Assembly: GCA_026874595.1 (NCBI GenBank)
Contig: CM049319.1
Coordinates: 4,122,601 to 4,186,600, forward strand
DNA: 64,000 nt
Reading direction: 5' to 3'
Source: Sipunculus nudus
Taxonomy: Eukaryota > Annelida > Sipuncula > Golfingiida > Sipunculidae
Position numbers and translations under genes: made by a program. The notes under the pieces are model-generated. The model saw only the letters and a program-made list of their open reading frames with translations. It was not told where the DNA came from and did not search any database. Each line of letters starts with the position of its first letter. The stretch's first letter is position 1. Positions 37,401 through 52,400 of the stretch are shown here, in pieces.

Positions 37401-40400
37401 TTTCTGGTGCTTTTGTTGAATTACTTATATAAAAGTGACATAAAAGTGGACAGAACTGTCTCACTAGTGAAGCTTGCTTTTCTAGTGAAGTGGCTGGTAC
37501 GCCGGACATGTACGCCACCGACATGGGTTCGAAACCAGGATCGGCCCTATGTTTTCCCCTGAGCAGTCTTCCTAACAAAAAAGGGGGCTTGTCCAGGATG
37601 ACAGTAAACTTTGTGGCCCAGGGAATAAGCTCACGAAAGTGTGACTCCTTGGATAATTAGTTTAGTTCTGATAGTAGAAAGCTCTTAAGAGGGGGTGTGT
37701 TATGGGGTGCACATAAAAGCAGACCAAACGGTCTCGCTAGTGAAGCTTGCTTTTCTAGTGAAGCGGTTGGAATGCTGGACATGTGAGCAACCAACATAGA
37801 TTCGAGTCCTGGATGGGCCCAATGTTTTCCCCTGAACAATATGTCTTTGAAACAAATTACATTTCTTTAATTTTTCAAGTCATCAGTGACATCAGTTTTG
37901 TTTTTCATTTTAAGGAACTTCAGCATCGGAAGGAGAATGAACCAGGACAAATAAACAATGAAGAATTTATTAACCTGTTCAAGGAAATGTCTACAAGGCC
38001 AGAAATTTACTTCCTTTTGGTCAGGTAAGTGATCATATTTCTTTAACAGAACAAACAATTCTGTAAGGACACAACAAGGTGTAGGTGGCCTCTTGTCCTC
38101 TCTTTATATGGGTTTTATTTTTAAAGGGACCTGCTCACAAACAGGCACACTTGGATTTTGTTTACTCACACACGGAACCATAACAGTGTAAGAAACAGGT
38201 AGATTAGTGATACAAATACTGTGGTTGGCTTCATATTCGCGAGGCCAAAATTTCGCGATTTCTTCATTTTGAAAGTTTTGTGAGGGTGTCATTTTTGCGA
38301 TTACACCAGAATCTATGAAATCAAAGTACAATAATATTTTACATTTATCATAACATAAAAATAAATCCCACAATACGTCACTAATAATCGTTACAGTAAT
38401 TGTATTAAGACCTGTATCATTGTCAATGTTTTGACAATTATCATTACTTGTTTGCATGAGAAGGTTCTGATATAACATCCACAGATGTTGTTGATAAATA
38501 AACCATGTTTTTGGAGTGTGATAACTTAATTATCCATTTGTGCAGATGCATCATACCCTAAAAGGGCAGCTAATTCCCGAGGGTTTCAAATTTGCAATTA
38601 TATCTCATTCGCGAATATTGTGAAAATAAAACCCTCACGAACAATAAGACAACCACAGTACCTTATTTGAAGGGAGATACTTATGTGTATATGTGATTTT
38701 GCATGATTATGTGCAATTTGCGCTTTTAAATTTGGTGGTAATCCACAGTACTAACTGTACATGTTGGCATTGTGTTAGCCTATACTTTATCAAGGATGGT
38801 CTGTCCTTGTGTACAAGATCAAAGGTGCCACTGATCTTTTATTTATTGGCATCCATTCTCAGTTGTATGTTTTAGACCTTATTACAGCTGGGTGATAAAA
38901 ATAATGGAGAATTTAGACAAAGGGCATTGCAGTTGGAAATGTTTCACCAGAGACTGTGATTAGTCGCAGACAACTTGTGAGATATCAAGCATTTTTATTA
39001 TCACACAATGTCACACCAGTCCCTCCTAAAAAAGTCCCACAAGCACATTATTTCCAAGGGTCAGAGGGCAACAGGTCAAAGGTCATCAGCTGGCAATCTG
39101 TCTTGCCAGCTGCCTGATCATGATGAGTTAACTGGTAGACTTTTATTGATGGACTGACTGGCTGGTAGATGACCTTTAGCAGAGGCTTTGTAGACTGGTC
39201 TGCACAGATTACATTAAAAACATATATATGTTGTTATTATTTACTTGCAAACCATGCTTATTATTATCTCAGCTGACTATAAGTCATCTGAGCTATAGTC
39301 GTGGTCCATTGTCCGTCGTCCGTCCCGATGTCCGTCCGTCCGGATGTCCGTACGTAATACTAGCATGTTTGGACACCATTGGACCTATGAATCTGAAATT
39401 CGGCATACAGTTAGATGTCCCCAAAATCTCCTACCATGCCGAAAATTGGGTCAATAGGACTTCGTTCCTTCGAGATATTAAGGAAAAACCTCAATTTTTT
39501 ATTAGAAATCTATTTTTACACTTCAGGACTGCCTAATATCAAAACCACTCATCTGGTTTTCTTCATATTTACCATAAATATTCCTCTATATAGTTCCTAT
39601 GTACATGCCAGAAATTAAGTCAGTATTATTCAATTTTAAAAAAATATGGGCCCAAACATAATGGACTTTGTAAAAAAATCAGGAAAGATATTTGGTCACT
39701 TAAGACCAAAAGTGTTAAAGGTAGGGACTTTTTTTCAGTAATACAACTTTAATTAATCAAAATTTAATTGTATACCAAAAATTAGATCAAAATCTGTTAA
39801 ATTTTTTTAAATATTGGCAAAAATATAAAATTGGTACCTTAAATTTTGCCCAACTTTGGCCACGGCACATTTTGTTCCTGCAAGTACTGTGGATTTAATT
39901 TTCACAGCATGTACACATAAGGATTTAATCTGTTTAAATCTGAATTTCGAAAATAAAAGCTGCAAAATTAGGCTAGTTATTGAATTTTTTTTTAGAGGCT
40001 CTTATTGTATTCCCTTACATTGTCAAGCAGTCCACTTTGGTGACTGAAGTTCATTCAGTGCATATCTCTATGCTCCCCAGGCTGTTGGCATAATGTTAGA
40101 TGTCCCAAAGGTCTCCTACCAAGCTGAAAACTGGGTCTTTGCGACTTCGTTCCTTTGAGAAATTAAGGAAAAACCTCAATTTTTTATTAGCTCAGCTGAC
40201 TATAAGTCATCTGAGCTATAGTCATGGTCCATTGTCTGTCCTCCGTCCGTCTGTCTGTCTGTCCGTCCGTCCGTCCGTCTGTCTGTCTGTCTGTCCGTCT
40301 GGATGTCCGTCCGTAAAACTGGCACGTTTCGACACCGTTGGACCTACGAATCTAAATTTCGGCATACAGTTAGATGTCCCCATAATCTCCTACCATGCCA

Positions 40401-43400
40401 AAAATTGGGTCAATAGGACTTCGTTCCTTTGAGATATTAAGGAAAAACCTCAAGTTTTTATTAGAAATCTATTTTCACACTTCAGGACTGCCTAATATCA
40501 AAACCACTCATCTGGTTTTCTTCATATTTACCATAAATATTCCTCTATATAGTTCCTATGTACATGCCAGATATTAAGTCAGTATTATATAATTTAAAAA
40601 AGTTATTGGCCCAAACATGATGGACTTTGTAAAAAATCAGGAAGATATTTGGTCACTTAAGACCAAAAGTGACAAAGGGAAGGGACTTTTTTCCAGTAAT
40701 ACAACTTTAATTAATCAAAATTTAATTGTATACCAAAAATTAGATCAAAATTTTTTAAATTTTTTTAAATATTGGCAAAAATATAAAATAGGTGCCTTAA
40801 ATTTTGCCCAACTTTGGCCGTGGCACGTTTTTTTCCTGTAAGTACTGTGGATTTAATTTTCACACCATGTATACATAAGGATTTAATCTGTTAAAATCTG
40901 AAATTTGAAAATAAAAGCTGCAAAATTAGGCTAGTTATTGAATTTTTTTGGAGGCTCTTGTTGTATTCCATTACATTGTCAAGCAGTCCACTTTGATGAC
41001 TGTAGGTCATTCAGTGCACATCTCTATGCTCCCCAGGCTGTTGACATAATTTTAGATGTCCCCAAAATCTCCTACCATACCGAAAATTGGGTCATTAGGA
41101 CTTTGTTCCTTCGAGATATTAAGGAAAAAAAACTCTGTTTTCCATAAAAAAAAGCCATTGTTACACTTCAAGGCTGACTAATATCAAAACCACTGATCTG
41201 TTTTTGATCGTATATAGTATTCACATTCTTTTATACATTTTCTATGAACATACCAAAAATTAGGTCAGTTTTGGGTATTATTTTGAAGTTATGGGCCAAA
41301 ACATAATGCAATTTTTTAAAAAATCAGGAAATATATTTACTCACCTAACATGAGAATTGCTGAACCTAGAGACTTTTTTTCAGGAATATAACTTTATTTA
41401 ATCAAGATTCAATTGTTTACCCAAAATTAGATCAGAATTTTGCAAATTTTTCAAGTTATTAGCATAAATAAAAAATCAATACCTTAAATTTTGTCCAACT
41501 TTGGCACTGTTGATTTAATTTTCCCAGCATACATGCATAAGGATTTAATCTTTTAAAATCTGAACTTTCCAAAGAAAATAATTGGAATGAATAGCTCTTA
41601 TTCATGTTCTATACACCATGTCAAGTGTTGTTTACATCTAGCCCACCTAGTAGTACAGCCTTCACTTGCATTATGTAACCCACCCCAAGCAGCTTACCTT
41701 GGCCCAGCTGGGCCACTACTAGCAGGCTTCCCCTCTGCACTGCACTCATCCCCCCCCCCCCAGCTGGTGCATAAACTAGATGAATGTTATAATTTTTCTG
41801 TATCTTATTTTATTCTTGGACATGCTACATTTTAGATTTTGTATTGAACCACCAGGGTTACAATGATTAAAGTGTACATTTAATTGTGTCCACAAAGTGG
41901 TCTATTGCTGTGAAAGTGTGGATGTTCATGAGATAAGTAATTCCTTACTTCAGAAGAGTAAAAACTTCACCAGGTGTGAAATTGACTATTAATTCCAGTA
42001 ATTAATTAAAACTGGGATAGTAATTAGCACAATGATATTGTTTGTCCCTCATTCAACCAACAGTGTGTATACTTTATTTGAAAAGATGTTTTATTTTATC
42101 AAATTTACTTTTTATTTTATTTTGGTGAATAAAATTAAGCATGTCCTGAAAACTCCAATGTGCAAAACTTTTTAATAGTGATGCAAGGAATATTCTTGTA
42201 GATGCCATGTTGTGGCATTATTTTCTTTTAAAATCAGTTTAAACATTTATGATATAAAAATAATAAAATATATGTGTATGCATAATATGACCCAATGTTT
42301 TTTACTCTGTATATATAATGATCGCAACTTTTGCAACAATTCCAATATTTTAACATATATTTTCAGGTTTTTTAATTAAAAATTTATCAACCTGTAAATA
42401 AAAAAATGATTCAAATAAAAACTTCTTAATGAAAAAGTGGATCTGCTTAAAAAAATAGGATTATATATAAACTTAAATGCATTATTCTCTTGAAAGTGAA
42501 ATAAAGGTATTAGTCCATTCTGTCCACTTGCCTGTCCATCTGTAAATTTTCGTATGCAACTCAGTATCTCAAAACTTTTACTGTTTTTCTTCATGACAGT
42601 CTTGTCAGAGTATTAGTTTGCAATCATATATTTAGAACTTTACTATAACCAAGTAGGAGGGCCCCTTTCCTCTTAGCTTTTAATATTCTTATATAAATGA
42701 AAAACGTTACAATAGAATATTTCTACATCCACCTTCGTGCTGCCTTCACTTTTCCCTTCTCCGAACCCCATCCCAAAGTCAGCCTCAGTAAGCAAGAACA
42801 AGATGAATAAGATATATTCATACTTTAATATTTTGTATAACTATTTGTCCATAGGTACCTATGTACATGCCAGAAATTATGTCAATATTGTGTAATATGT
42901 AGACATAGTGGGCATCACAATAATGTCAAGACTAAAGAGCATAGTTAATCATAACATCATATCTGTCAAATTGAACACTTGCAGACTACCATACACTTTA
43001 GATCCTTCAACAAATAGCCTTATCATCATTCTACTACTGCTTATTACTGCTGTCATTGCATTCATATTTGCTCAAATATATCACAATTTTCAACCCCTCC
43101 TAAATAAATAAAAAATAAACCACTTTATTTGACTCTATTAATCCATCAGTCAGGTAATTTCATTTATCATTTACTCACATATTACATTACATTCCTTTAT
43201 AATAGCCCAACATGTACATGATATTCATAAGCTTTATCGACTCGATATAGTATCACAGTGGAGAAACATTTATAGTCCAATCACGATCAGCTGAGCGCCG
43301 TGACCCATGGGTCCCTTGTTAAAAACATATTTTCACACTTCAGGACTGCCTAATATCAAAACCACTCATCTGTTTTTCCTCATATTTACCATAAATATTC

Positions 43401-46400
43401 CTCTATATAGTTCCTATATACATGCTAGAAATAAGATCTGTATTATATAATTTAAAAAAGTTATGGGCTCAAACATAATGCATTTTGTAAAAAATCAGAA
43501 AAGATATTTGATCGCTTAACACAAAACATGTTAAAGCTAAGGACTTTTTTCCAGTAATATAACTTTAATTAATCAAAATTAAATTGTATACCCAAAATTA
43601 GATCAAAATCTTTAAAAAATTTTTAAAATATTAGCAAAAATAAAAATTGGTACCTTAAATTTTGCCTAACTTTGGCCACGGCACGTTTTTTTCCTGTAAG
43701 TACTGTGGATTTAATTTTCACAGCATGTGCACATAAGGATATAATCTGTTAAAATCTGAAAATAAAAGCTGCAAAATTAGGCTAGTAATTGAATTTATTT
43801 TGGAGGCTCTTGTTGTATTCCCTTACATTGTCAAGCAGTCCACTTTGGTGACTGTAGGTCATTCAGTGCATCTCTCTCCACTGAGTTGAGCTTGATCAGT
43901 CTGTCTGCAGTTAATACCATACCACAGGGAGCCTTTTTCTCTGGCAATCCCCAATCATATCTCTTAAAGTTGCCGGGGCCTAGGTGTGAATAACACTGTT
44001 AACTTAGTATTAAAATTTGGAATATTGGTCAAACTTTGTGGGATTAAATTTTAACTCATATGGCCATATATTTAACTTTTGAAAACTTAATTACCTTTAC
44101 ACATTATTTGTTTATGAAATGTTACTTTTATAAAACACTTACTGTAGGCCTATTTTTTCCCTTGGTGCATCACTAAATGGTTTAGCTCATGTCCATAATT
44201 CTATAATTTACAAAGTTTCATTTTAGCAGGGCCATTTTCTCATAGCTTTTCTAATGATAATATACATGAAAAACCAAAAGAAATAAAAATATTTTGCAGT
44301 TACTAATATTTTCCAAAATTCAGCTGAGCGATGTGACCCTTGGGTCCCTTGTTTTTTTTAAATATAGTCAAATTCAGTTGTTTTAAGGATATAAGCTTTA
44401 TCCACGTTTCAACACCATGGGAATGTTATAAATTTATTTAGTCCTCTTACCAGTTCAGATCTGTACCACAAGGTTTGATTATCTTTACCTGAGAACAAAT
44501 TTGTTTCAGATGTTCTTCATCAACACCTGGAGGTGTGTATAACAGTAAAGTGCTCAATAAGCCCTTATGTTGACTTTGAAAATTATATCAAGGCAAATGA
44601 AAATACATACCAGAAGTAATTCTCTCACCTTTCACTATATTGTCCCGACCAAAATCTGTGAGAAATAGACATATTCAAGACGAAGGGTAAACAAGGGTAA
44701 AGCAAAAAGAAACTCCTTATAGACACCAACCTAACAATTATGACCCCAAATATTGATAAAGAAGGACTCGGAGTTAACAGTTTTGCACAACTATACATTT
44801 TATGTTAGGTATTAGATTAAAGAAACTGGGGTGGATGACCAATAGCATGGGAGCATCATGCGAATGGAGGTTACCCTGTATTATTTACTTCTGTATATAT
44901 CACATTTCTCTTATTCATGTGATAATTCCTGTACACATTCACATTTGTAATAACTGATCTGTCTGATAAGACCACCTTTGAATTATGACCGCTTTTCACC
45001 AGTCTCATGGATGGTCTTATAACACAGATTTAGCTGTACACTAAAACATATGGATGAACAGACAAACAGAGAGGCAAAAAAAAAAGGGTTGAAAAAGGTT
45101 CCCATGTTTTCATAATGTAAAACCTGAAGCAGTTTATATTACATCCAATTACTTGCATTCACAAATACTCAGCCAGGCGTCTGCATTTTATACACGGGAT
45201 TAATTGAGATGGCTCTTCACCTTGAATGGTTGGATTTTTTTCACAGTGGTAGGTTCAGAGTGAGAAGATGCCCCGCGGTCCATTAACCAATAAGAAATGT
45301 GGCCACTTGTATTCAGCAAGCTCCCCGTCTTGGGGGAGATCAGAGTGGTGTCAGTTAAGTGTCTGTCTCTTCAGCTAACACAGTCTCCAGGACCCGCACG
45401 TATTGGTTCCTCTACTCACCTCAGTAAAAGATCACTAGCTCTGATAGCGGCTATTTATCAAGCTGCCTGTGTCATATAAGGGTTAGTTCTTGGTATTTTT
45501 AGTTCATATCACATCATCCTTGGCCTTTATACTACAAGCAAAAAATGATCTCACTCAGCCACCTGTCTGCTCAAGTGTTAGCCATACACTTGGACTGATG
45601 CTGTTTGATCCTGATGACAGCAGTCTATTACTGCTAGAAGCTGTTCCTATGTGTTGACTTTTATCAATGTTGTTAAAGTTAAATCTGTATCATGGCTGAT
45701 ACTGTACCATGGCTGATACTGTACCATGACTGATACTGTACCATGGCTGATACCTTCAACTTACAGGATACTTGGAAGAAGTGCAAGTACAAACACACTG
45801 GTTAAACATTCAGAATTTTATGGAAAAAAAAGGAAATTATTGAATTGTACAGGTATTCAGAACACTAGCTGCTGTTCTTGTGAGTAGGCATACTATCCAC
45901 TGAACCGCCCATTGAGCTTTATAGAACATTCTAATTTACATGAGTCTGTAACATTTGAAGCAAAATGTGGAATCAAGAGAGGGCATCTGATAGGCTCATG
46001 TGGTTGTATACCCATGTCTGTGACCATATTGTATGAACTTCAGGTTTATTGCTTGCCTGAAATCTTCCATTTCATCAAGCAGGTTGGTCACCTGTGTATG
46101 TCTGTTTGTTTGTGTGTTTGTGACGACTCTACTGGCCACAGTTTTGTAGAAATTTCTTTCAAACTTGCACAGCTGGTAGACAATCAAAAGTACTGGAACC
46201 CTATTGTTTTTGGTTAATATAGGTCAAAGGTCAAGGTGATCAAAAAACTTATTTTTTAAATTTTCATCATAACTTCATCAATATTAATCCTATCTTCACC
46301 AATTTAGGCTCAATTTCCTCTGAGCCTTCTCCATAACCTGGTCTGGTTGAAGGGTCTTGACTTTGTGTCAATTTGTCAGTATCTTTGTCTGTTCATCAGT

Positions 46401-49400
46401 TGTCATCAATTTTGACTGCTTCCTGGTTCTTGTGTCTTACTTATAGCATATTACACCCAGCAGTCTCGCAGGAATCATTTTGAAACTGGCACATCTTCTG
46501 TCTTACATTAATATCTCAAAAGTGATTTTTCATTTTTTTAATATGGCCGCTAGGGGGTGCTGCATTTGAACCTTTCGAACATATAATTTTTTTGGCCATA
46601 TTTCCTGTACTTTAAACCTTAGTAACATAAATTATTGCTTATTTTCTTATTCTGAGTCTTCTCCAAAACCTGGTTATGTCATGTGGTCTCAATCTTGTGT
46701 CACTTTGTCAGTATGTCTGTATGTTGTCAGTTGTCTTCTAATTTGCCTGCTTGCTGGTTCTTGCGTTTCACATATAGCATTCTATAGGCCAGAGTTTTGC
46801 ATTAATCCTCTTGAAACTGGTACATCTTATGTCTTACAGTAATATCTCTAAAAGGATTTTTCATTTTTTAGATATAGCCACTAGGGGGTGCTCTACTCAA
46901 ACCTCCAAAACTTATCAATTTTTGGGTCATATCTCCAAAATTATCAACCTCAGTTACATAAACTATAGCCTTTTTTTTCTTCCTCTGAATCTTTTCCATA
47001 ACCTGGTTAAGTCACCAAGGTATCAATTTTGTGTCACTTTGTCAATATGTCTGTCTGTTTGTCAGCTTTCTCAATTTCTCTTGCTTGCTGGTTCATACAT
47101 CTTTCATATAACATTCTTCAGCCCTGAGTTTCACTGGAATCACTTTGTTACTTTCATATATCGTAAGTCTTAAAGATTTCTGGAAATTCTCTCTGTATTG
47201 TCTAAATAGGTCAAAGGTCAAGGTCATCAAAACGTCAAAATTTTATTTCCCTCATAACTTTGACAATATTGGTTCTATCTTCTCAACCAATTGTTGGCTC
47301 ATTTTCTTCCTCTTTTTCCTTGCTCATTCATCTGACTATTTCTACATCATTTCCGGCAAGCACTCGACCTCAGGTCATCTAGTCTGAAAATTGGCGATTT
47401 TATTTTATGAAAAGGTGATAATTATTGAACAAGAACAGGCATATTAATAGACAAAAACAAATGATGATGTTGCTATATCCCCCCTCCTTCAGTGAAGTTA
47501 TAAAATGTTCCAACTACTGTTATACAAGAAAACAGACCTCATGAGCACATTTATTGAAACACATTATAAAATCAATACTCTACACCAGTGTTTATATCAA
47601 AGAGTTTTCTCTTCTAATGTGATAAATGTAATATTTTTAACAAACCTTATGCAGTTATTAATTATTAATATTAAATTGATATTAAGATATAAAAAAAATT
47701 ATTTTTGTCAGTATATTTTAGTGCAGTGGAAAATTGTGGAATTCATGTATGCATTTATCAGGCAGACACCATTGTTAGTAAAGGTCTTTTTTTTTATCTT
47801 TCTCAAAGAATCAGAAATTAAAATTTGATATGATGTAAAAAAACGTCGTGTCTGCAGCAGTAAAACCATTGATTGCTTAATCCTTGACACCATCAGGGAG
47901 ATGGCATGCCATAAATTGCCCCATTTCTTTCCATAGTGGAATTTCCCTAGATGAGAGGAGGCCTGTTTTTATCAATAATAGTATCCCATGTCACTCGTAT
48001 AGAAGCTTACTCTATCCTGATGTTACAGCTCCAGCCAGCCATTTGTAGTAAAAACCCAAATATGTGTCGATTTTATTTTTCCCCGTGTGGCCCTTTATGC
48101 CCTTATCAGCATATGTGCTACCATAAAAACCCCAAAGTTCAAAGACTCAGTTGTGCTCGATTTCTGTGACCCACCAGTGCAGGGAACACTTGAGTCCTTA
48201 CCAGAGGTTTTACTATAGATACTTAATAGTTAAATTTAATCTTGTGTTATCACTCTAATATTCTTTAATCAGTTTAGTCATATCAACAGATTACCAAACA
48301 AAATATTATTATTATTATTATTATTATTTTATATATATATATATTTATATATATATATATAATTCACAAGTGTATCACCCTCCATTCCGCCCGTCTCTGG
48401 TGACAAATTCTGTGAAAGAGAATTTGCAATTAGACAAATTATGCTTCTGAAACCTTTATCTTTTTGTGGATGTCATCATGGTATCACTGTCTATATTCAT
48501 GAATAAAAGTTATGTTACTCAAATTAAATTACTGAGCTTCCTGTGCTGCTGAACATTTGTTTTTTTAATGGAGGCAACAAATCCATGAGATAAAGAAGGA
48601 CGTGCTGCCACCTGCTGACTGCTCTTTGCACTAGATGTGTTCCTCTTGGAAAAGCCAGCTTGAATAACTGACAGCTAGGTGTTGGGTTGTGCTGTAACTA
48701 AACTTAACAGGAACCAAGTGTTTGATTTCAAATTTGAAGTTTGCAGGGCTGTAAACATTTATCTAACATTAATTCAAATTTAATATTATTGTATTCAACA
48801 GAGATGTAATAATCAAATGGTACCCTCAAATATTTATACTCAATACTCATTCTATTGAATCCAGGCTGAGTAAATCAATCAGACTCCATCCTAGGCCCAA
48901 CCATTTGAGATGAAACCATATGTAGATTTATATTAATAAGACTTACTATCTTTATTTTTCACTCCTGATCTTCATCATAATACACAATACACATACAAAC
49001 CACAGGGTGTCAGTATATTCATATTAAGAGTAAATAAGAAAAAAAATGTAATATAATCTAAACAGATCATGGTGAATACAGATTTCAGCTTGTGGTTCTA
49101 AATGAATGTACTCAAATAACAATTTTTCTCTGAATTGTCACTGTTAATACTGCAGCTTTCCAAATTAATCTGGTATTCCTTGTCCACTGACAGTATGGGG
49201 GATTATAATCAGAGAGTATTTTGATACTATGTCATTTACTTGCATGACAGGTTGTGGTAATGTTTTGCTGTGATTAATTTACAATTGCAGCTTTGTTTCT
49301 GCACCAGATGAGATATATCTTTGAAAAATAAAAATAAAAAAAGCATAATAATCTTTTGAATTAGTTGGAATGCTGGATTATTTATATTTCCCAGGTATAA

Positions 49401-52400
49401 CAATTTTTCAAAGTAGATTAAATCAAGTATTTTAACCACTTTTAGTCTATTGAGCTGTTTACAGTCATCTTCTGTGTTTACCAAAACCAATTTCTAGCCA
49501 TCTAGAGATCAAATATATATTCTGATGAGGTCAGATATTGAAGGGGCCTATTCCAGTATCTGAGGTTTGTTAAATAAAAGATGATCCCTTGAACCTGTTA
49601 TAAAAAAGGCCAGGAAACACTGATCTAAGTATGGCTTATTATAATAACAATATAAAGAGATGGAATCTCCAATACTGTTTAATTGACCACAGCACCAGTG
49701 CTAAGTTTCTGTGACCTCAGTTAAACTGTCCTGATCAAATTCATTTTTTAGTGATTGAATGATTTGCAGACATTTTTTTCCCTTCATTAATTTACTGATC
49801 GCTGCTCTCCCCTTAAAGGAAAACCACATTCCATATTCACTGACCATCTGGAACTAGTATAAATGTTATCCTACATCATCAGTGTTATTTTTAGATATTT
49901 ACTGTTATAACTTAGTTGCTTGTCAGTGCTCTCTGGAATCCATTACACAAAGTTATGTTGATATTAAATTATTCCTTTATGATTGCTCCAAAATTTATAA
50001 CATGAATAACAAAATCAGATTTCAAATAAAAATTTGCTATGAGCATAAAATCAGTTTTCATTAATTTAATAATAACCAAAAAAAGATAATGAACAAAAAA
50101 CAGATAGTTGTTTTTCAAGCATGACCAGTAGGTTTAGCTGATGACCAACTCAAGTAAAATTGTCAATTTTGATAAAATAACAAACACTGTCTTTATAAAA
50201 TCCTCAGTATACATGTTGCTGTCCTTACCAGCAGACCATGAAGTTATTCAAGTCTTGAGACTGTTCAGAAGCTCTGCCTTTCTGTTTGTTGGGTTGTGTT
50301 TTAATTAGGTGTCATTCTATTACAGGTACTCAAGTAGTGCTGACTATATGAATACTGATGATCTGCTACTGTTTCTAGAAGCTGAACAAGGTGTAAGTAA
50401 CAACTCTTAATCATACAAATATTCTGTTCATTCTAATTGATATAGCTTTAGCCTACTTGGATGTAAAGCCTCATTCTGTGACCATAGCTAATGATCATTA
50501 AATGTGTTTAAATTAGATGTATTAATGTCAACATATGTGTAACAGGAACATTTTACATAAAAGCTTTTGAAAAGTAGACCGAGTGACACTCAAGTCAATG
50601 GCTACTTTTCTGTTATCTGTGTTTTATTTATTTGCACTTGTAGCTATTTTTGTTGACTACATGTTATTTTCAAACAATAATATAATCTCCTTTAACCAAA
50701 TTTATTAATGTGTAAGTAATTAAATTGGTAAGTTCTATGTTGTATGTTTTTTTAACTTCTGTACTTGGGCCCACATATGTGTTGAAATGGTCTTTTGAGC
50801 TTGGTTTTATTTTAAATATTGTGACCTTTAACCTTTGTCACAGATGGCAAGGGTAACCAAGGACAAATGTCTCGACATCGTCAACAAATTTGAACCATCA
50901 AAAGAGGGCAGGAGGAAAGGGCAACTAGGCATAGATGGTAAGTAGACCATAAATATGAATATTCATTAAGAGCTGGTAGGGTTTATGTCTCAGGGCAGGA
51001 GGAAAGGGCAGCTAGGCATAGATGGAAAGTAGATACTAAATTTGACTATTCAATAAAAGCTGGAAATGTTCATAATGATCTGCAGTTAGACTGATTATAT
51101 TTGGCCAGAATAATTAAACTGCATATTATAATGATCATCTGAATAATAGAACTTGAAAATATTATATACTGCAGTATTCATTCAGAAATATTAAGGGGCA
51201 AGTAATCATGCTTGTTTTTATGGAAATATATCAGTTTAAGTGAGCATTACAACATTTGTATTGCAACTTCACTTCTGGAAAGATATTCTGTCAGATAACC
51301 AACGGAAACAAATGAGACTAAAAATAATCATTTTATATTGATTTAAATGAAGGAAGCCCACCCCATCTGATCAGCACTTTGCCTAATGCTATATATTGAG
51401 TAATTCTTCTAACTGTATATAATTATTTTCTAATTACAGGTTTCACATGTTATTTACTGTCAGAGGATTGTGATATCTTTGACCCAGAACATCTCAAAGT
51501 GTGTCAGAACATGACCTACCCTCTAACTCATTACTTTATTGCATCATCACATAACACGTGAGTATTAATGTGCATTCCAAACCCCTCTCGCTTATGGTAA
51601 TAACAAGATGGCAAATGGTGTATACAACTTGAGACATTCAAAACCAAGTGGGATGTGCCCAGGATTCACTAGAATAGCATAAGACATTGTTCATTTTCAT
51701 ATATATAATTTAGTTTGTATAAAAATAAGTAATGCTAAAAAAAGGTATGGTTCTCAGGCACTTTTTTTCAGAAATCCATGCGGGCAGGAGTTTTTTTATT
51801 TTTTACCTTTTTTGTATGTTTGATAAAATGTCATATGATCAGGGAAAAAAATGAAAATAACAGAATTTTTTTGCTAAAGAGGTAAAAGCATTACATAAAT
51901 TGTATTATTTTATATTCTTGAAAGAGAAAAATGAAAATAAAATTTTTTTATGCGGGGGGTTAAATTGACGAGAGTGGTGCCTGAGAACCATACCTTTCAT
52001 TTTTTTGGCCTAAGTATCCTGTTTTTTTACATGAACAAGAAAATGCATGAAAAGGTAGTGGCAATAATATAGTTTAAACTTAAAGTTAATTTTTCTTTTG
52101 AGCAGTTCTCTCAGATTCAAGAATACCACTTTTTCTGCTCTCCAGGAAGCCAATAAGGTTTATGACAAAAGTGCTCCAGTTAAGGAGTAGTAATTATAAT
52201 GTCAAAGCAGTAGCAAAACTGTTAATCCCATTATTACCTTAAACAGAAAATGTTTCTGGATGCAGCAAGCTTGAGCCTGTCTTTCATGATGGTCAGATGT
52301 ACAGCATGTCATCATTGTAACACCTAAGACAATCATATGCTTAGAAAGTGATAGTCCTTAGTTCTACATTATGAATAGTCCATGTTGATTTAAACATATT

